The notes: generated by a model from the sequence alone, not told the origin. A stretch of 64,000 bases of DNA from Legionella rowbothamii (GCF_900639985.1 NZ_CAAAIM010000003.1:124001-188000); one strand, 5' to 3'; numbered from the stretch's first letter, positions 8,758-18,117 are shown. Numbers and translations are program-made.

Positions 8758-8788
8758 AGTATAACACTGTTCGCTCGAATAAAGTCAA
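8758..8788 (-). promoter_or_regulatory. Promoter of the 6S RNA gene
   Basis: On the minus strand TTGACT (8783-8788) precedes GTTATACT (TATACT at 8758-8763; effective spacing 17-19 bp). Initiation about 7 nt later, near 8751, begins the RNA with AACCCGG. Confidence 0.5.
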
Positions 8789-8858
8789 GGGCTCATAGTC
8801 TTTACTTAATAAATAAACAAGAGCACTATAGCCTATCGCTAATTAAGGAGGAATTATT

Positions 8859-9416
8859 ATGGCTGCAACACCATCGACGATGCTACCTTTAGGTACTAAA
8901 GCACCCGACTTTAATTTATTAGACACCCGCAACAACAAAATGTTGAGTCTTTCTGAAGGTAAATCAGCTATTGCCACAGTAATTATGTTTTTATGTAATC
9001 ATTGCCCTTATGTAAAACATGTACAACCTAAATTGGTTGAATTAGCAAACCGCTACCAACCTAAAGGGATAAACTTTATTGCGATTAGTTCCAACGATGT
9101 GGAAAAATATCCCGATGATAGCCCGGAAAAAATGCGTCTTGAAGCCGAGCATGCTCTTTATCCGTTCCCTTATTTGTATGATGAAAGCCAAGATGTCGCG
9201 AAGGCGTATCAGGCGGCGTGTACTCCTGATTTTTATGTGTTTGATAAGGATTTGTTGTGTGTGTATCGTGGGTGTCTCGATGATTCAACCCCCGGAAATA
9301 ATAAGCCACTTACTGGGGAGCACCTGCAAGCCGCTTTAGATTGTCTTTTAGCTGGAAAACCAGTAAGAGCTGAGCAAAAGCCAAGTATAGGATGCAACAT
9401 CAAGTGGAAAGCCTAA
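8859..9416 (+). CDS. Thioredoxin-fold (AhpC/TSA-like) redox protein with CNHCPY motif
   Basis: This 185-residue cytoplasmic protein has a peroxiredoxin/thioredoxin-like layout. LPLGTKAPDFNLLDT at the N-terminus is followed by MFLCNHCPYVKHVQPKL (CxxC near residues 47-50), NFIAISSNDVEKYPDD, LYDESQDVAKAYQA and the cis-proline region CTPDFYVFD. It matches the family annotated as thioredoxin family protein or AhpC/TSA with a resolving CxxC, presumed to reduce peroxides or disulfides. AAGGAGGAA sits about 7 nt before the ATG, a near-ideal Shine-Dalgarno. No signal peptide is seen. The partner reductase is not evident nearby. Confidence 0.85.
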   Translation: MAATPSTMLPLGTKAPDFNLLDTRNNKMLSLSEGKSAIATVIMFLCNHCPYVKHVQPKLVELANRYQPKGINFIAISSNDVEKYPDDSPEKMRLEAEHALYPFPYLYDESQDVAKAYQAACTPDFYVFDKDLLCVYRGCLDDSTPGNNKPLTGEHLQAALDCLLAGKPVRAEQKPSIGCNIKWKA

Positions 9417-9421
9417 AATGT

Positions 9422-9455
9422 GTAGCCCGTATTAGACATAGTCGTGATACGGGAG
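9422..9455. repeat. Intergenic hairpin repeat (GTAGCCCGTATTAG family)
   Basis: GTAGCCCGTATTAGacatagtcgtgATACGGG pairs CCCGTAT with ATACGGG. A clear relative lies at 33410-33440 and a diverged one at 50073-50110. It follows the thioredoxin-like gene stop and may stop transcription, but there is no T-run. Confidence 0.65.
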
Positions 9456-9574
9456 CTTATGGTACTTGCCTATGCAAATACGAGTACATCCAATTTTGAC
9501 ATGAAATTCTCTTAAGCATATGATAGAAAGCTTAAAATTTGGGGCGAAGCAATAAAACTCAGGATGGGTGTGAC

Positions 9575-10411
9575 ATGCGTAAGTTGTGGTTCTTCGGGCT
9601 GATTTTTCTATCACTAACGGCTTGCAAGAAGGAAGATAAATTGTTTAGCGGTTATGTCGATGCCGACCTGGTTTATTTGTCCGCAGATTTTGGGGGGCGG
9701 CTTACCGAGCTTGCGGTGCTTAGAGGTCAGTTAGTACCCAAGGATCAATTTCTCTTTAAACTGGAGCAAACCAGTGAGCTTTATAGCGTAGATAGGAGTG
9801 AGTTAACCAAACAATCACTGCAAGCTCAACGCGAACAAATCCTCAGCCAAATTCATTATAATGATGTGAATTATCGTCGTATTGTGGATATGCGCAAACA
9901 AAATGCCGCAAGCCAAAATGATTTGGACGCAGCGCAAAGAGATTTAACTGTTTCTAAGAAACAATTGGCTGATCTTGATGCAAAAATTAAAAGCAGTGAG
10001 GTAGATACGGCCGATAAGAAATGGCAAGTTACCCGCAAAGAAAATTTTGCTACTGATCGTGGAATTATCTTTGATACTTACTATACCCGCGGCGAGTTTG
10101 TACAAGCAGGTTATCCGGTCCTTTCGTTGATTACCAAAAATAATATCAAAGCGATTTTTTTCGTTCCGGAGGCCCAATTAAACCGCGTCCGGCTTAATCA
10201 AAAAATTAATATTAAAACTAATGCCAATGAGCGTTTTGCGACAGGGCACATTTACTATATTTCCAACATTGCCGAATACACGCCACCTATTATTTATTCC
10301 CGTGAAGAACGTCAACGCTTAGTTTTTAGAGTTGAGGCGAGGATTGATACTCCCGATTTAGAAAAAATACATCTTGGGCAGCCAGTAACTTTGGAATTAG
10401 CTGATGAGTGA
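9575..10411 (+). CDS. HlyD-family membrane-fusion lipoprotein of an ABC exporter
   Basis: I start the 278-residue protein at the ATG at 9575, because AGGATGGG precedes it and it then opens with a lipoprotein signal (MRKLWFFGLIFLSLTAC, Cys17). The rest shows the periplasmic adaptor plan: a beta-barrel/lipoyl half (GYVDADLVYLSADFGGRLTE), a long coiled-coil hairpin (about residues 55-145) with QNAASQNDLDAAQRDL, and a second half ending in HLGQPVTLEL. This resembles YbhG/HlyD-type adaptors. The gene overlaps the ATPase by 8 bp and is followed by a permease and a TolC-like factor, giving a complete tripartite exporter of unknown substrate. Confidence 0.88.
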   Translation: MRKLWFFGLIFLSLTACKKEDKLFSGYVDADLVYLSADFGGRLTELAVLRGQLVPKDQFLFKLEQTSELYSVDRSELTKQSLQAQREQILSQIHYNDVNYRRIVDMRKQNAASQNDLDAAQRDLTVSKKQLADLDAKIKSSEVDTADKKWQVTRKENFATDRGIIFDTYYTRGEFVQAGYPVLSLITKNNIKAIFFVPEAQLNRVRLNQKINIKTNANERFATGHIYYISNIAEYTPPIIYSREERQRLVFRVEARIDTPDLEKIHLGQPVTLELADE

Positions 10412-11306
10412 TCTTGCGATTGATGTAACTAATTTAACAAAAGAGTTTGATAAAAAACTGGCAGTAGACCATATTTCTCTACAAGTAGAAAAGGGCGCTA
10501 TATTTGGTTTTCTTGGTTCTAATGGCAGTGGTAAGACGACTACCATTCGTATGATTTGCGGTTTGTTATCTCCTACGGATGGCTCAGGTTATTGCTTAGG
10601 TTATGACATTCGCACGCAAAGTGATGAGATCAAAAAACACACCGGCTATATGCCGCAAAAATTCAGTTTTTATACCGGTTTAACGGTCTATGAAAACCTA
10701 CGTTTTGTTGCTGATATTTTCCAAGTAAAAAATTCAAAGCAAGCCATTGAGGCAATGATCAATGATTTGGAGCTGGAGCGTTATCGCAAAGTACAAGCCG
10801 GCAATTTATCTGGTGGTTGGAAGCAGCGTTTGGCTTTGGCTTGTAGTTTACTGCATCAACCGAAAATGCTCTTTTTAGATGAACCCACTGCCGGAGTTGA
10901 TCCTAAGGCGCGAAAAGAATTTTGGGATTATTTGTATAAGATCTCTTCCCGTGATGGTACCACTATTCTAGTAACCACCCATTATATGGATGAGGCTGAA
11001 AAGTGTACGGATTTGGCTTACATCAACATTGGGAAATTATTGTACGCGGGACGTACCAAAGATTTGGTTCCACAATCCCATGTTAAAACCTATGTGCCGG
11101 AGATAACACGAGAAGAGCAAAATTCATTAATGGAACAAATTAATGGCAGCTATCCGAATGTTTTGGTTTCCATTGTTAATAATGAGTTACGGATTTCCTC
11201 TCGTAATCATGAGACTTTGCAGAAACTCATCGAGGAGCATGCTGAGGTATCATTTAAAGAAGTAACGCCCTCTTTTGAAGAGGTTTTTATTGGGTTAATG
11301 CGATGA
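10404..11306 (+). CDS. ABC transporter ATP-binding protein (YbhF/DrrA type)
   Basis: This 300-residue nucleotide-binding subunit has Walker A GSNGSGKTTT near residues 38-47, a Q-loop in YMPQKFSFY, signature LSGGWKQRLALA, Walker B MLFLDEPTAGVDP, and H-loop VTTHYMDEAEK. The signature has Trp where Gln is commonest, which is tolerated in this subfamily. The C-terminal 70 residues form the accessory domain usual in drug- or lipid-export ATPases. It overlaps both the adaptor gene upstream and the permease downstream, so the subunits are made together. It powers the exporter encoded at 9575-14035. Confidence 0.92.
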   Translation: MSDLAIDVTNLTKEFDKKLAVDHISLQVEKGAIFGFLGSNGSGKTTTIRMICGLLSPTDGSGYCLGYDIRTQSDEIKKHTGYMPQKFSFYTGLTVYENLRFVADIFQVKNSKQAIEAMINDLELERYRKVQAGNLSGGWKQRLALACSLLHQPKMLFLDEPTAGVDPKARKEFWDYLYKISSRDGTTILVTTHYMDEAEKCTDLAYINIGKLLYAGRTKDLVPQSHVKTYVPEITREEQNSLMEQINGSYPNVLVSIVNNELRISSRNHETLQKLIEEHAEVSFKEVTPSFEEVFIGLMR

Positions 11307-12457
11307 AGTTGATCCCTGCTCACGCTATTTCTCTAGCACGTCTTACAGGCTTAATCCGGAAAGAGTTTATTTTGATCACCCGTGATCGCGGCACCATTGC
11401 CATGCTCGTTATTTTACCTATTATGTTGCTCATTCTTTTTGGTTTTGCTATTGAATTTGATCCTAAGCATTTACCCACTACCATTATTAGTTATGACAAC
11501 ACGCCATTAACGCGAAGTTACGTGAGCGGGCTTGAGGCTTCGGGTTATTTTAACGTGCAGACTAAAGCATCCACTGAGTATGAAAAAGATCAAGATTTTG
11601 CAAATAGTAAAATCAGTTTGGCTTTTACCATTCCCCCTAATTTTATGCGTAAATATATTCGTAATGAAAACCCGCAATTATTGGTGGAAATTGATGGTTC
11701 CGACCCGGGAAGTAGTGCCAGTGCATTAGGTAATGCGCTGCCTATATTAAATCAAACATTAGATACCTTTAATAAACAAGGTTTAGGTTCACCGTCTCCT
11801 ATAAAATCGTCCAGAAGTGTGAATCTAACTATCCATCGGCTCTATAATGAAGCCAACATTAGTTCTTACAATATTGTTCCTGGACTTATCGGCGTATTAC
11901 TTACCCTAACTATGGTGATGTTGACCTCCACTGCCATTACCTCGGAAAAAGAAGCCGGTACGATGGAAATGCTGTTAAGCACCCCGTTAAAACCAACCGA
12001 GATTATTGTGGGTAAAGTGATACCCTATATTGTTTTAGGTTATTTGCAATTAACCAGTATTTTAGTTTTTGGTAAGTTACTCATTGATATTCCCACCGAA
12101 GGCAGTGTTTTATTGCTTTATATTGCCGCCGCCCCTTTTATTATCGCCAACTTAATGGTTGGCATGATTTTTTCCACCCTAGCTAGTACGCCAATGCAAG
12201 CCATGCAGCTTAGTGTTTTTTATCAATTACCCTCTATGTTTTTGTCTGGTTATATTTTTTCTTTTTATGGCATGCCGGGATGGGCTCAAGGAATCGGAAG
12301 ATGCATGCCCATGACTTATTTTACGCGGATAACACGGGGAATTTTATTGAAAGGCAATACGATAGGCCAGATTGTACCCAATATTTTACCAATTATCTTG
12401 ATCGCGGTGGTTTTAGTTTTCTTAACAGGAAAAATATTTAGAACAAAACTTGATTAA
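11303..12457 (+). CDS. ABC-2 type permease (YbhR/YbhS type)
   Basis: This 384-residue ABC-2 permease has one TM near residues 35-55 (MLVILPIMLLILFGF), a large periplasmic domain up to about residue 190, then five TMs starting at NIVPGLIGVLLTLTMVML. The conserved TSEKEAGTMEMLLSTPLKP loop contacts the ATPase. The ATG overlaps the ATPase stop by 4 bp. Only one permease is encoded here, so it would homodimerise, unlike the E. coli ybhSR pair. Confidence 0.9.
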   Translation: MKLIPAHAISLARLTGLIRKEFILITRDRGTIAMLVILPIMLLILFGFAIEFDPKHLPTTIISYDNTPLTRSYVSGLEASGYFNVQTKASTEYEKDQDFANSKISLAFTIPPNFMRKYIRNENPQLLVEIDGSDPGSSASALGNALPILNQTLDTFNKQGLGSPSPIKSSRSVNLTIHRLYNEANISSYNIVPGLIGVLLTLTMVMLTSTAITSEKEAGTMEMLLSTPLKPTEIIVGKVIPYIVLGYLQLTSILVFGKLLIDIPTEGSVLLLYIAAAPFIIANLMVGMIFSTLASTPMQAMQLSVFYQLPSMFLSGYIFSFYGMPGWAQGIGRCMPMTYFTRITRGILLKGNTIGQIVPNILPIILIAVVLVFLTGKIFRTKLD

Positions 12458-12610
12458 AATGTGGAGGAGTACGCCCTCCAATTAGCTTTAAGTTTTACTT
12501 GCCACGCTACTTCTGTATTACCGCGGCTTTGACCACGGTATCCAGTATAGCTGGTCAATTTTTGGTAATTCGGTCGTCGATAAGGACTATTTAATTTAGG
12601 ACATACCCTA

Positions 12611-14035
12611 ATGAAACAAATGATTATTTTCTGCACCTTGTTGATTATTTTGCTAGGAGGTTGTTGCAAAAACTGTAAGGTCAATGACCCAGTGACATAC
12701 CCCAAAAATACCCGTAGTGGGGTTAAATATGTCCAGGATAGAGGGGAGTTAAATCGAGTTGCCTGGTGGAGCAAAATAAATGATCCTCAATTGACACATC
12801 TTATTGTTCAGGCGCTGAAAACCAATAACAGTATTAAAGGCTCCTTCGCAACCATTGAACAAGCACAAGCCCAGCTTAAAGCCGCCCAATATGCGTGGAT
12901 TCCAACTTTTGATGCCAGTGCGAGCGGTTTTACTGGTGGCACTTGGAATGCTCATGTTACTCCTAGTAGCCAATTGGCTAATAACTCATTTTTTGCCAAC
13001 TTCCCCAGACCACGATTTAGAGGCTATTATGCAGGTTTTGTACCCAGTTATACCTTGAATGCCTTAAGCAATATCAGCAATATTAAATCTGCTAAAGCTG
13101 CTTTAGCGATACAACAAGCACAGGCGCAGTCAACCAAATTGAGTATCATCAGCCAAATGAGTGGTACCTATTTTATGCTCTTGAGTCAGCGCGAACAGTT
13201 GGCCGTGGAACGGGCATTGAGTCGTGATTTGAAAAAATTGCGTCAACTAGAGCAAGTACGTTTCCGAAAGGGGGCTAGTGATTTAGAAACGCTGACCAGT
13301 ATTGATCAACAATTAGCGCAAGAAGAAACTAAGATTCCTCAGATTGAGGGGATTATTGCTCAAAGTGAAAATACTATTCAGCTCTTATTGAATCAAAACC
13401 CCGGGCCTGTGAAGACACAGCGTAGTTTACTAACACTGAATGTAAATCAGATTATTCCAAAACAGTTGCCATCTTCTGTTTTAAAAAACCGTCCTGATAT
13501 TATGATTGCAAGCAATAATGTCAAAATGTCTTATGCGCAAATAGGCGTTGCTTATGCAGAGTTTTTCCCAACAATTAGTTTAACTGGTTTAGTGGGTAAG
13601 GCGTCCGTGGATTTAACCAATCTTTTAAAAATAAGTACCAATTTGTGGGTGACTCAGGCGATAGCTTCAATGAAAGTTTTTAATCCGAGCGCCTATCAAA
13701 ACATTAACTCAGCGAAAGCAGGGTTTAAAGCAACTTATTACAATTATCTAGAAACACTACGTAGCGCTTTTGCTGATGTCGATGATGCTTTGACGAATGA
13801 GCAAAAAAATGAGCTAGCATATTTGCAAACGCAAAAAGGATATTTGGCCGCTAAACGATCTTATGAGCTGGCTTTAACTCAATATAAATCAGGAGCGAAA
13901 GATTATCGCACTGTGATTAATGCCAAAATCAATCTAGAACGCAGTAAGTTGAGTTTAATTCAAGAAAAAGCGCAGTTGCTTGATGGCATTGTGCAAGTAT
14001 ATACCGCGGTTGCTGGTGGCTATGATGCGGCTTAG
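12611..14035 (+). CDS. TolC/NodT-family outer-membrane efflux lipoprotein
   Basis: This 474-residue protein has a lipoprotein signal (MKQMIIFCTLLIILLGGC, Cys18) and the internal twofold repeat of RND/NodT outer-membrane factors. Motifs include VAWWSKINDPQLTHLIVQAL near residue 55, long alpha-helical stretches (TIEQAQAQLKAAQ; FRKGASDLETLTSIDQQL), and PSSVLKNRPDIMIASNNVKMS, the classic family signature (usually LLxRRPDIxxAE). It follows the permease after 153 bp and supplies the outer-membrane duct of the exporter. Confidence 0.9.
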   Translation: MKQMIIFCTLLIILLGGCCKNCKVNDPVTYPKNTRSGVKYVQDRGELNRVAWWSKINDPQLTHLIVQALKTNNSIKGSFATIEQAQAQLKAAQYAWIPTFDASASGFTGGTWNAHVTPSSQLANNSFFANFPRPRFRGYYAGFVPSYTLNALSNISNIKSAKAALAIQQAQAQSTKLSIISQMSGTYFMLLSQREQLAVERALSRDLKKLRQLEQVRFRKGASDLETLTSIDQQLAQEETKIPQIEGIIAQSENTIQLLLNQNPGPVKTQRSLLTLNVNQIIPKQLPSSVLKNRPDIMIASNNVKMSYAQIGVAYAEFFPTISLTGLVGKASVDLTNLLKISTNLWVTQAIASMKVFNPSAYQNINSAKAGFKATYYNYLETLRSAFADVDDALTNEQKNELAYLQTQKGYLAAKRSYELALTQYKSGAKDYRTVINAKINLERSKLSLIQEKAQLLDGIVQVYTAVAGGYDAA

Positions 14036-14052
14036 TTTAATCGCCTATAAAG

Positions 14053-14078
14053 AAAACCGGGTTGCAAGCAACCGGGTT
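14053..14078. terminator. Bidirectional hairpin terminator between the TolC-like gene and the glutamate-synthase-like gene
   Basis: AAACCGGGTTGC pairs with GCAACCGGGTTT with one G-G mismatch and a very short loop. It is flanked by A-rich and T-rich ends and lies between two convergent genes. Confidence 0.7.
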
Positions 14079-14082
14079 TCCT

Positions 14083-15654
14083 TTAGAAATGTGCTGAATG
14101 AGCAACTTCCCAATCCTTTTTGTAGCTTTCAGGAATATCAGAACCTAACAATTGCCCTGGTGTTAAGTACTCATAAATCTGGTCAAAGCTTTTAACCTCA
14201 TCCACCCCCGTACGTCTCATAATATGCGAAGGTTTTAAATCACTAGGATTGTCCAAGCCTAATGCCCCTACCATTTCTAAAAAGCTTTTGACTGTATTTT
14301 TATGAAAATTAGCGACACGATGTTTTTTTTCGTCAACAACCAAGCCATATTGCAAGCGTTTATTTTGAGTGGTAATCCCGGTAGGGCAGGTATTGGCATT
14401 ACATTGTTTGGTTTGCAGACATCCAGTGGCGAGCATCATGGCTCTAGCCGCGTTACACATATCGGCACCAAGGGCAATATTGGTGAGAATGTCGAAGCCA
14501 TTAGCTACTTTTCCACTGCAAATAATACGGATTTTATCTCGAACATTAATTCCCACTAAGGCGTTATGTATAAAGACTAAGCCCGCCTCTAAGGGCGTGC
14601 CAATAAAGTTGGTATATTCTACTGGAGCAGCTCCAGTACCACCTTCTGCACCATCAACTGTGATAAAGTCAGGGAAAATTTTTGTTTCTAACATCGCCTT
14701 ACAAATCGCAAAAAACTCATCTCTACGACCTACGCATAATTTAAAGCCAACGGGCTTGCCCCCTGATATATCGCGTAATTTTTTAATAAATTGAACTAAC
14801 CCAACGGGGGTTGTAAATGCGGTATGGGCAATAGGGGATAAGACATCTTTGCCCATAGGGACTTTTCTTGCTTTAGCTATTTCCTCAGTAAGTTTTGCCG
14901 CAGGTAATATCCCACCATGAGACGGTTTGGCACCTTGAGAAAGTTTGATCTCAATCATTTTTACTTCGTTACGATTGGCTTCTACGGCAAATTCCTTTTC
15001 ATCAAATTCCCCCTCTGGAGTGCGGCAACCAAAATAGGCTGTACCAATTTGGAAAACCAGATCACCACCTTGTAGGTGATAAGGACTTAAACCCCCTTCC
15101 CCTGTGCTTTGGTAAAAACCTCCGATCAGCGCGCCCTTATTCATGGTCATTATGGCTTTCCCTGATAATGCGCCAAAACTCATGCCGGAAATATTAAGGC
15201 GTGAAGCTTTATATGGTTGTAGGCAATCAGGGCCACCGACTATAATACGGGCTTCGACTTCCGATGCATGTTTCGGTGCCAGAGAATGCAAAGCCCAGGT
15301 GTAACCTACACTTAAAATATCGCGTTCGGTGCCAAAAGGGATCGTATCTCGGGTATTTTTAGCTCGTTCGTAGATTAAAGAGCGTGTTTCCCGGTTATAG
15401 GGGAGCTCACTTTCATCTGTTGCAATAAAATATTGTTGAATTTCCGGACGGATAAATTCTAGAAAGTAGCGAACATGCCCCAAGACTGGAAAATTACGTA
15501 AAATCGTGTGTTTTTTTTGGGTTACGTCATAAATCCACAGAATGATGACGGGGGCGAGAAATACCAGAAACCACCTGATATCTTTCAACATGATAAATAT
15601 CGCAAGTGCGATTAATAAAATGATTCCAAAACCGAGATACCATTGGCGTCTCAT
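14083..15654 (-). CDS. FMN-binding glutamate synthase family protein (GltB catalytic-domain only)
   Basis: This 523-residue protein has two N-terminal TM segments (about residues 5-45) and then a full glutamate-synthase FMN barrel. SGMSFGALSGKAI, STGEGGLSPYH, KLSQGAKPSHGGILP, DGAEGGTGAAPVE and CSGKVANGFDILTNIALGAD are all typical. The 3Fe-4S cysteine pattern CLQTKQCNANTC (C-x5-C-x4-C) is intact. There is no glutaminase domain and no GltD partner alongside. This stand-alone membrane-tethered class is widespread, but its physiological reaction is not settled. The start at 15654 has a typical MRRQW N-terminus, with TTAGCGATG context and AAGGAG upstream. Confidence 0.85.
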   Translation of the reverse strand: MRRQWYLGFGIILLIALAIFIMLKDIRWFLVFLAPVIILWIYDVTQKKHTILRNFPVLGHVRYFLEFIRPEIQQYFIATDESELPYNRETRSLIYERAKNTRDTIPFGTERDILSVGYTWALHSLAPKHASEVEARIIVGGPDCLQPYKASRLNISGMSFGALSGKAIMTMNKGALIGGFYQSTGEGGLSPYHLQGGDLVFQIGTAYFGCRTPEGEFDEKEFAVEANRNEVKMIEIKLSQGAKPSHGGILPAAKLTEEIAKARKVPMGKDVLSPIAHTAFTTPVGLVQFIKKLRDISGGKPVGFKLCVGRRDEFFAICKAMLETKIFPDFITVDGAEGGTGAAPVEYTNFIGTPLEAGLVFIHNALVGINVRDKIRIICSGKVANGFDILTNIALGADMCNAARAMMLATGCLQTKQCNANTCPTGITTQNKRLQYGLVVDEKKHRVANFHKNTVKSFLEMVGALGLDNPSDLKPSHIMRRTGVDEVKSFDQIYEYLTPGQLLGSDIPESYKKDWEVAHSAHF

Positions 15655-15704
15655 CGCTAACTCCTTTTAATTTACAGGCGTCCTAAGGATTTTATTTTAT
15701 GCCT

Positions 15705-15775
15705 TGTAGGTTGGACCCATGGCCCAACATTGAGTTCCTGTGTGGTTCGATACCTCGTTGAGCCGGGGCCCAATT
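15705..15775. repeat. Intergenic hairpin repeat (TGTAGGTTGG family) downstream of zapA
   Basis: TGTAGGTTGGacccatggCCCAACA forms the family hairpin. It is followed by GGTTCGATACC and a GC-rich segment ending AGCCGGGGCCC, which reaches the zapA stop. It fills the zapA / glutamate-synthase gap and is the likely end of the zapA transcript. Confidence 0.6.
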
Positions 15776-16094
15776 AATCCATTTCTGGAGCGCGCTCAAT
15801 CTCGCCATTTACCATCTTATTAATTTTGTGTTCTAAAGAAGTAATAAATTGGGTGACCTGATGGTGTTGTTGTGCTTGCTCGCTTTTGCACACTACTAAC
15901 TCATGACTAATATCCAGGGCGGCCAACAATAAAGTGTGGAAATCATCCAGTTGTTTGGTCTTCTTTTTATTAAGCATGATTTGATTATTAAGCTTTTGCG
16001 CTGCGAGTACTAAATTAGCCTCTTCACCTTCTGGGCATTTAATTTCATAAGATTTATTTAGTAATTTAATAGAGCATGATTTTGTTTGTGTCAT
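15774..16094 (-). CDS. zapA: Cell division protein ZapA
   Basis: This 106-residue protein has an N-terminal globular domain (SIKLLNKSYEIKCPEGEEANLVLAAQKLN) and a C-terminal coiled coil, the ZapA plan. It binds and bundles FtsZ at the Z ring. It is divergent from ygfB, as in many gammaproteobacteria, which supports both calls. The usual ssrS (6S RNA) is not downstream here. Confidence 0.93.
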   Translation of the reverse strand: MTQTKSCSIKLLNKSYEIKCPEGEEANLVLAAQKLNNQIMLNKKKTKQLDDFHTLLLAALDISHELVVCKSEQAQQHHQVTQFITSLEHKINKMVNGEIERAPEMD

Positions 16095-16223
16095 AATTAG
16101 GCCTTCGAATCGCTAGAGGTATGGAGTAAATAGTAGCAATTTTGCTTGCAAGCAGCAAATACTGAGGTGAACCGCTGCGCCAAATCGGTTATCATGAGGC
16201 ATTTTTTTATAGATGAGTTAATT

Positions 16224-16796
16224 ATGTCTGCTGAAAATGAACATTGGACCTTACCTGATTACGATCATTTTGTTGATGCGATTTCTTTTTTGTCATTGCC
16301 GGTTTCTGCCAGTTCATTACATGGAATGATGTGTGGCTACCTTTGCGCCGGAGAGGATTCTCAAGGCGAATCGTATTTGCGCGCCTTGTTGAATAATAAA
16401 AAAGATGAGCAAAGCCGTAGTGCTTTGTTAGCCTTATTCGCAGTTTTTTCTATTAGCCAACAACAAATAACTCATTTTGATTTTAATTTTCAAATGATGC
16501 TTCCTGATGAGCAAGAATCTTTGTTGGAGCGCGCGTTGGCATTTAGTGAATGGTGTGAAGGCTTCACCCAGGCATTAACTTTATGTGGAATTGGGGCTGA
16601 TCAGTTCAATGAGGAAGAGGCGCAAGATGCCTTACAACATATGCTTGAGTTTGCCGAATTGGATTGTGATACTTTAGATGTAGGCGAAGAAGATGAACGT
16701 GCATTGATGGAAGTAAGCGAATACGCACGCATGGCGGTAATTCGTTTGCACGGTGATTTAATGATGAATGAACGAAATCGTGGTGTAACCCATTAA
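16224..16796 (+). CDS. ygfB: YgfB / UPF0149 family protein
   Basis: This 190-residue acidic protein starts at the ATG at 16224 (MSAENEHWTLPDYDHF), because the upstream in-frame extension overlaps the promoter region and lacks a ribosome site. LPVSASSLHGMMCGYLCAGE near residue 25 and WCEGFTQALTLCG near residue 115 are the UPF0149 signatures. It heads the ygfB-pepP-ubiH-ubiI operon, with pepP 13 bp downstream. The biochemical role is not established for this clade; in Pseudomonas YgfB has been linked to regulation of ampDh3. Confidence 0.92.
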   Translation: MSAENEHWTLPDYDHFVDAISFLSLPVSASSLHGMMCGYLCAGEDSQGESYLRALLNNKKDEQSRSALLALFAVFSISQQQITHFDFNFQMMLPDEQESLLERALAFSEWCEGFTQALTLCGIGADQFNEEEAQDALQHMLEFAELDCDTLDVGEEDERALMEVSEYARMAVIRLHGDLMMNERNRGVTH

Positions 16797-16809
16797 TAAG
16801 GATGTTGGT

Positions 16810-18117
16810 ATGATTACTCAGCAAGAATATCAGGCAAGACGAAATAAATTAGCGCAGCAGTTACCCGAAGGCAGTGTTGCGATTATTATCGCGGCACATG
16901 AACAGTTACGCAATGGGGATGCCCATTATCGTTTTCGTCAAGACAGTAATTTTTATTACTTAACTGGCTTTAATGAGCCGGATGCCATCTTAGTGCTGAT
17001 TGCTGGCAAAGAAAGTCAAAGTATTCTCTTTAATCGCCCACGGAATCCGGCTGCGGAACAGTGGACAGGTAGACGTTTAGGGCAACAAGGTGCTGTAGAA
17101 GAGTTAGGAATGCAACTGGCGTTTTCTATTGATGAAGTCGCCGAAGAGCTCCCAGGCTTATTGAGTGGTAAATCAGCCGTTTATTATTCCCTTGCCCGTA
17201 ATGCTGAGTTGGAACAATTGATTATGGATTCCCTGGCGGTACTCAAAGATCAGGTGCGTCGAGGGGTTCAAGCGCCACATTGCCTTTGCGATTTGGAGCC
17301 TATTTTAGGTGAAATGCGCTTAATTAAAAGCGAGGCAGAATTGGATTTAATGCGTCAGGCGGCGCGTATTTCAGTAGATGCTCATCTGCGTGCCATGCGT
17401 CAATGCAAAGAGCTGCGTACCGAATACCAATTAGAGGCCGAATTGATTTACGAATTCAGCCGTCAGGGTTGCCGTAGCGTGGCCTATGATCCGATTGTGG
17501 GTGGTGGTGAAAATGCTTGTGTATTGCATTACACTGACAATAGCCATCCGTTAAATTCTGGAGACTTGGTGTTGATTGATGCCGGTGGCGAATATGAAAA
17601 TTATGCTGCAGACATTACCCGAACGTTCCCCATTAGTGGTAAGTTCAGTCCAGAACAAAAAAGTATTTATGAGCTCGTACTTAAATCACAAAAAGCAGGT
17701 ATTGCGGTGGTAAAACCAGGTGCGCCCTGGAATTTAGTACAACAAACCATCCTTCGCGTTTTAACAGAAGGCTTATGTGAGCTCGGTATTTTGCAGGGCG
17801 AAGTCGATGAGTTAATTATGCAGGATGCCTATAGACCTTTCTATATGCATAATTCGGGGCATTGGCTTGGCTTAGATGTGCATGATAGTGGTCTTTATAA
17901 AATAGACGGTGACTGGCGTCCTCTAGTACCTGGAATGGTATTAACGGTTGAGCCGGGTCTATATATTAGCTCGAATATCCCGGGCGTCGATAAGCGTTGG
18001 TGGGGTATTGGGGTACGTATCGAAGATGATGTGGCAGTAACTGCTACTGGTCATGAAGTATTGACTGGGGCGTTACCTGTTGATGTGGCTGACATTGAGG
18101 CATTAATGCGTGACTAG
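16810..18117 (+). CDS. pepP: Xaa-Pro aminopeptidase (aminopeptidase P II)
   Basis: This 435-residue metallopeptidase of family M24B has a complete metal site: LIDAGGEYENYAADITRTF (two Asp), HNSGHWLGLDVHD (His), TVEPGLY (Glu) and VRIEDDVAVT (Glu). The N-terminal domain has FRQDSNFYYLTGFNEPDA. It removes N-terminal residues preceding proline, in the cytoplasm. It overlaps ubiH by 8 bp. Length and gene order match E. coli pepP. Confidence 0.97.
   Translation: MITQQEYQARRNKLAQQLPEGSVAIIIAAHEQLRNGDAHYRFRQDSNFYYLTGFNEPDAILVLIAGKESQSILFNRPRNPAAEQWTGRRLGQQGAVEELGMQLAFSIDEVAEELPGLLSGKSAVYYSLARNAELEQLIMDSLAVLKDQVRRGVQAPHCLCDLEPILGEMRLIKSEAELDLMRQAARISVDAHLRAMRQCKELRTEYQLEAELIYEFSRQGCRSVAYDPIVGGGENACVLHYTDNSHPLNSGDLVLIDAGGEYENYAADITRTFPISGKFSPEQKSIYELVLKSQKAGIAVVKPGAPWNLVQQTILRVLTEGLCELGILQGEVDELIMQDAYRPFYMHNSGHWLGLDVHDSGLYKIDGDWRPLVPGMVLTVEPGLYISSNIPGVDKRWWGIGVRIEDDVAVTATGHEVLTGALPVDVADIEALMRD

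Noticed and set aside
12454..12774. 106-codon ORF on the minus strand opposite the start of the TolC-like gene.
   Set aside because: It runs through the coding strand of a well-supported gene, has no ribosome site, and shows no recognisable motif, although its C-terminal part reads smoothly.
14369..14794. 141-codon plus-strand ORF.
   Set aside because: It is antisense to the conserved FMN barrel of the glutamate-synthase-like gene and has no independent support.
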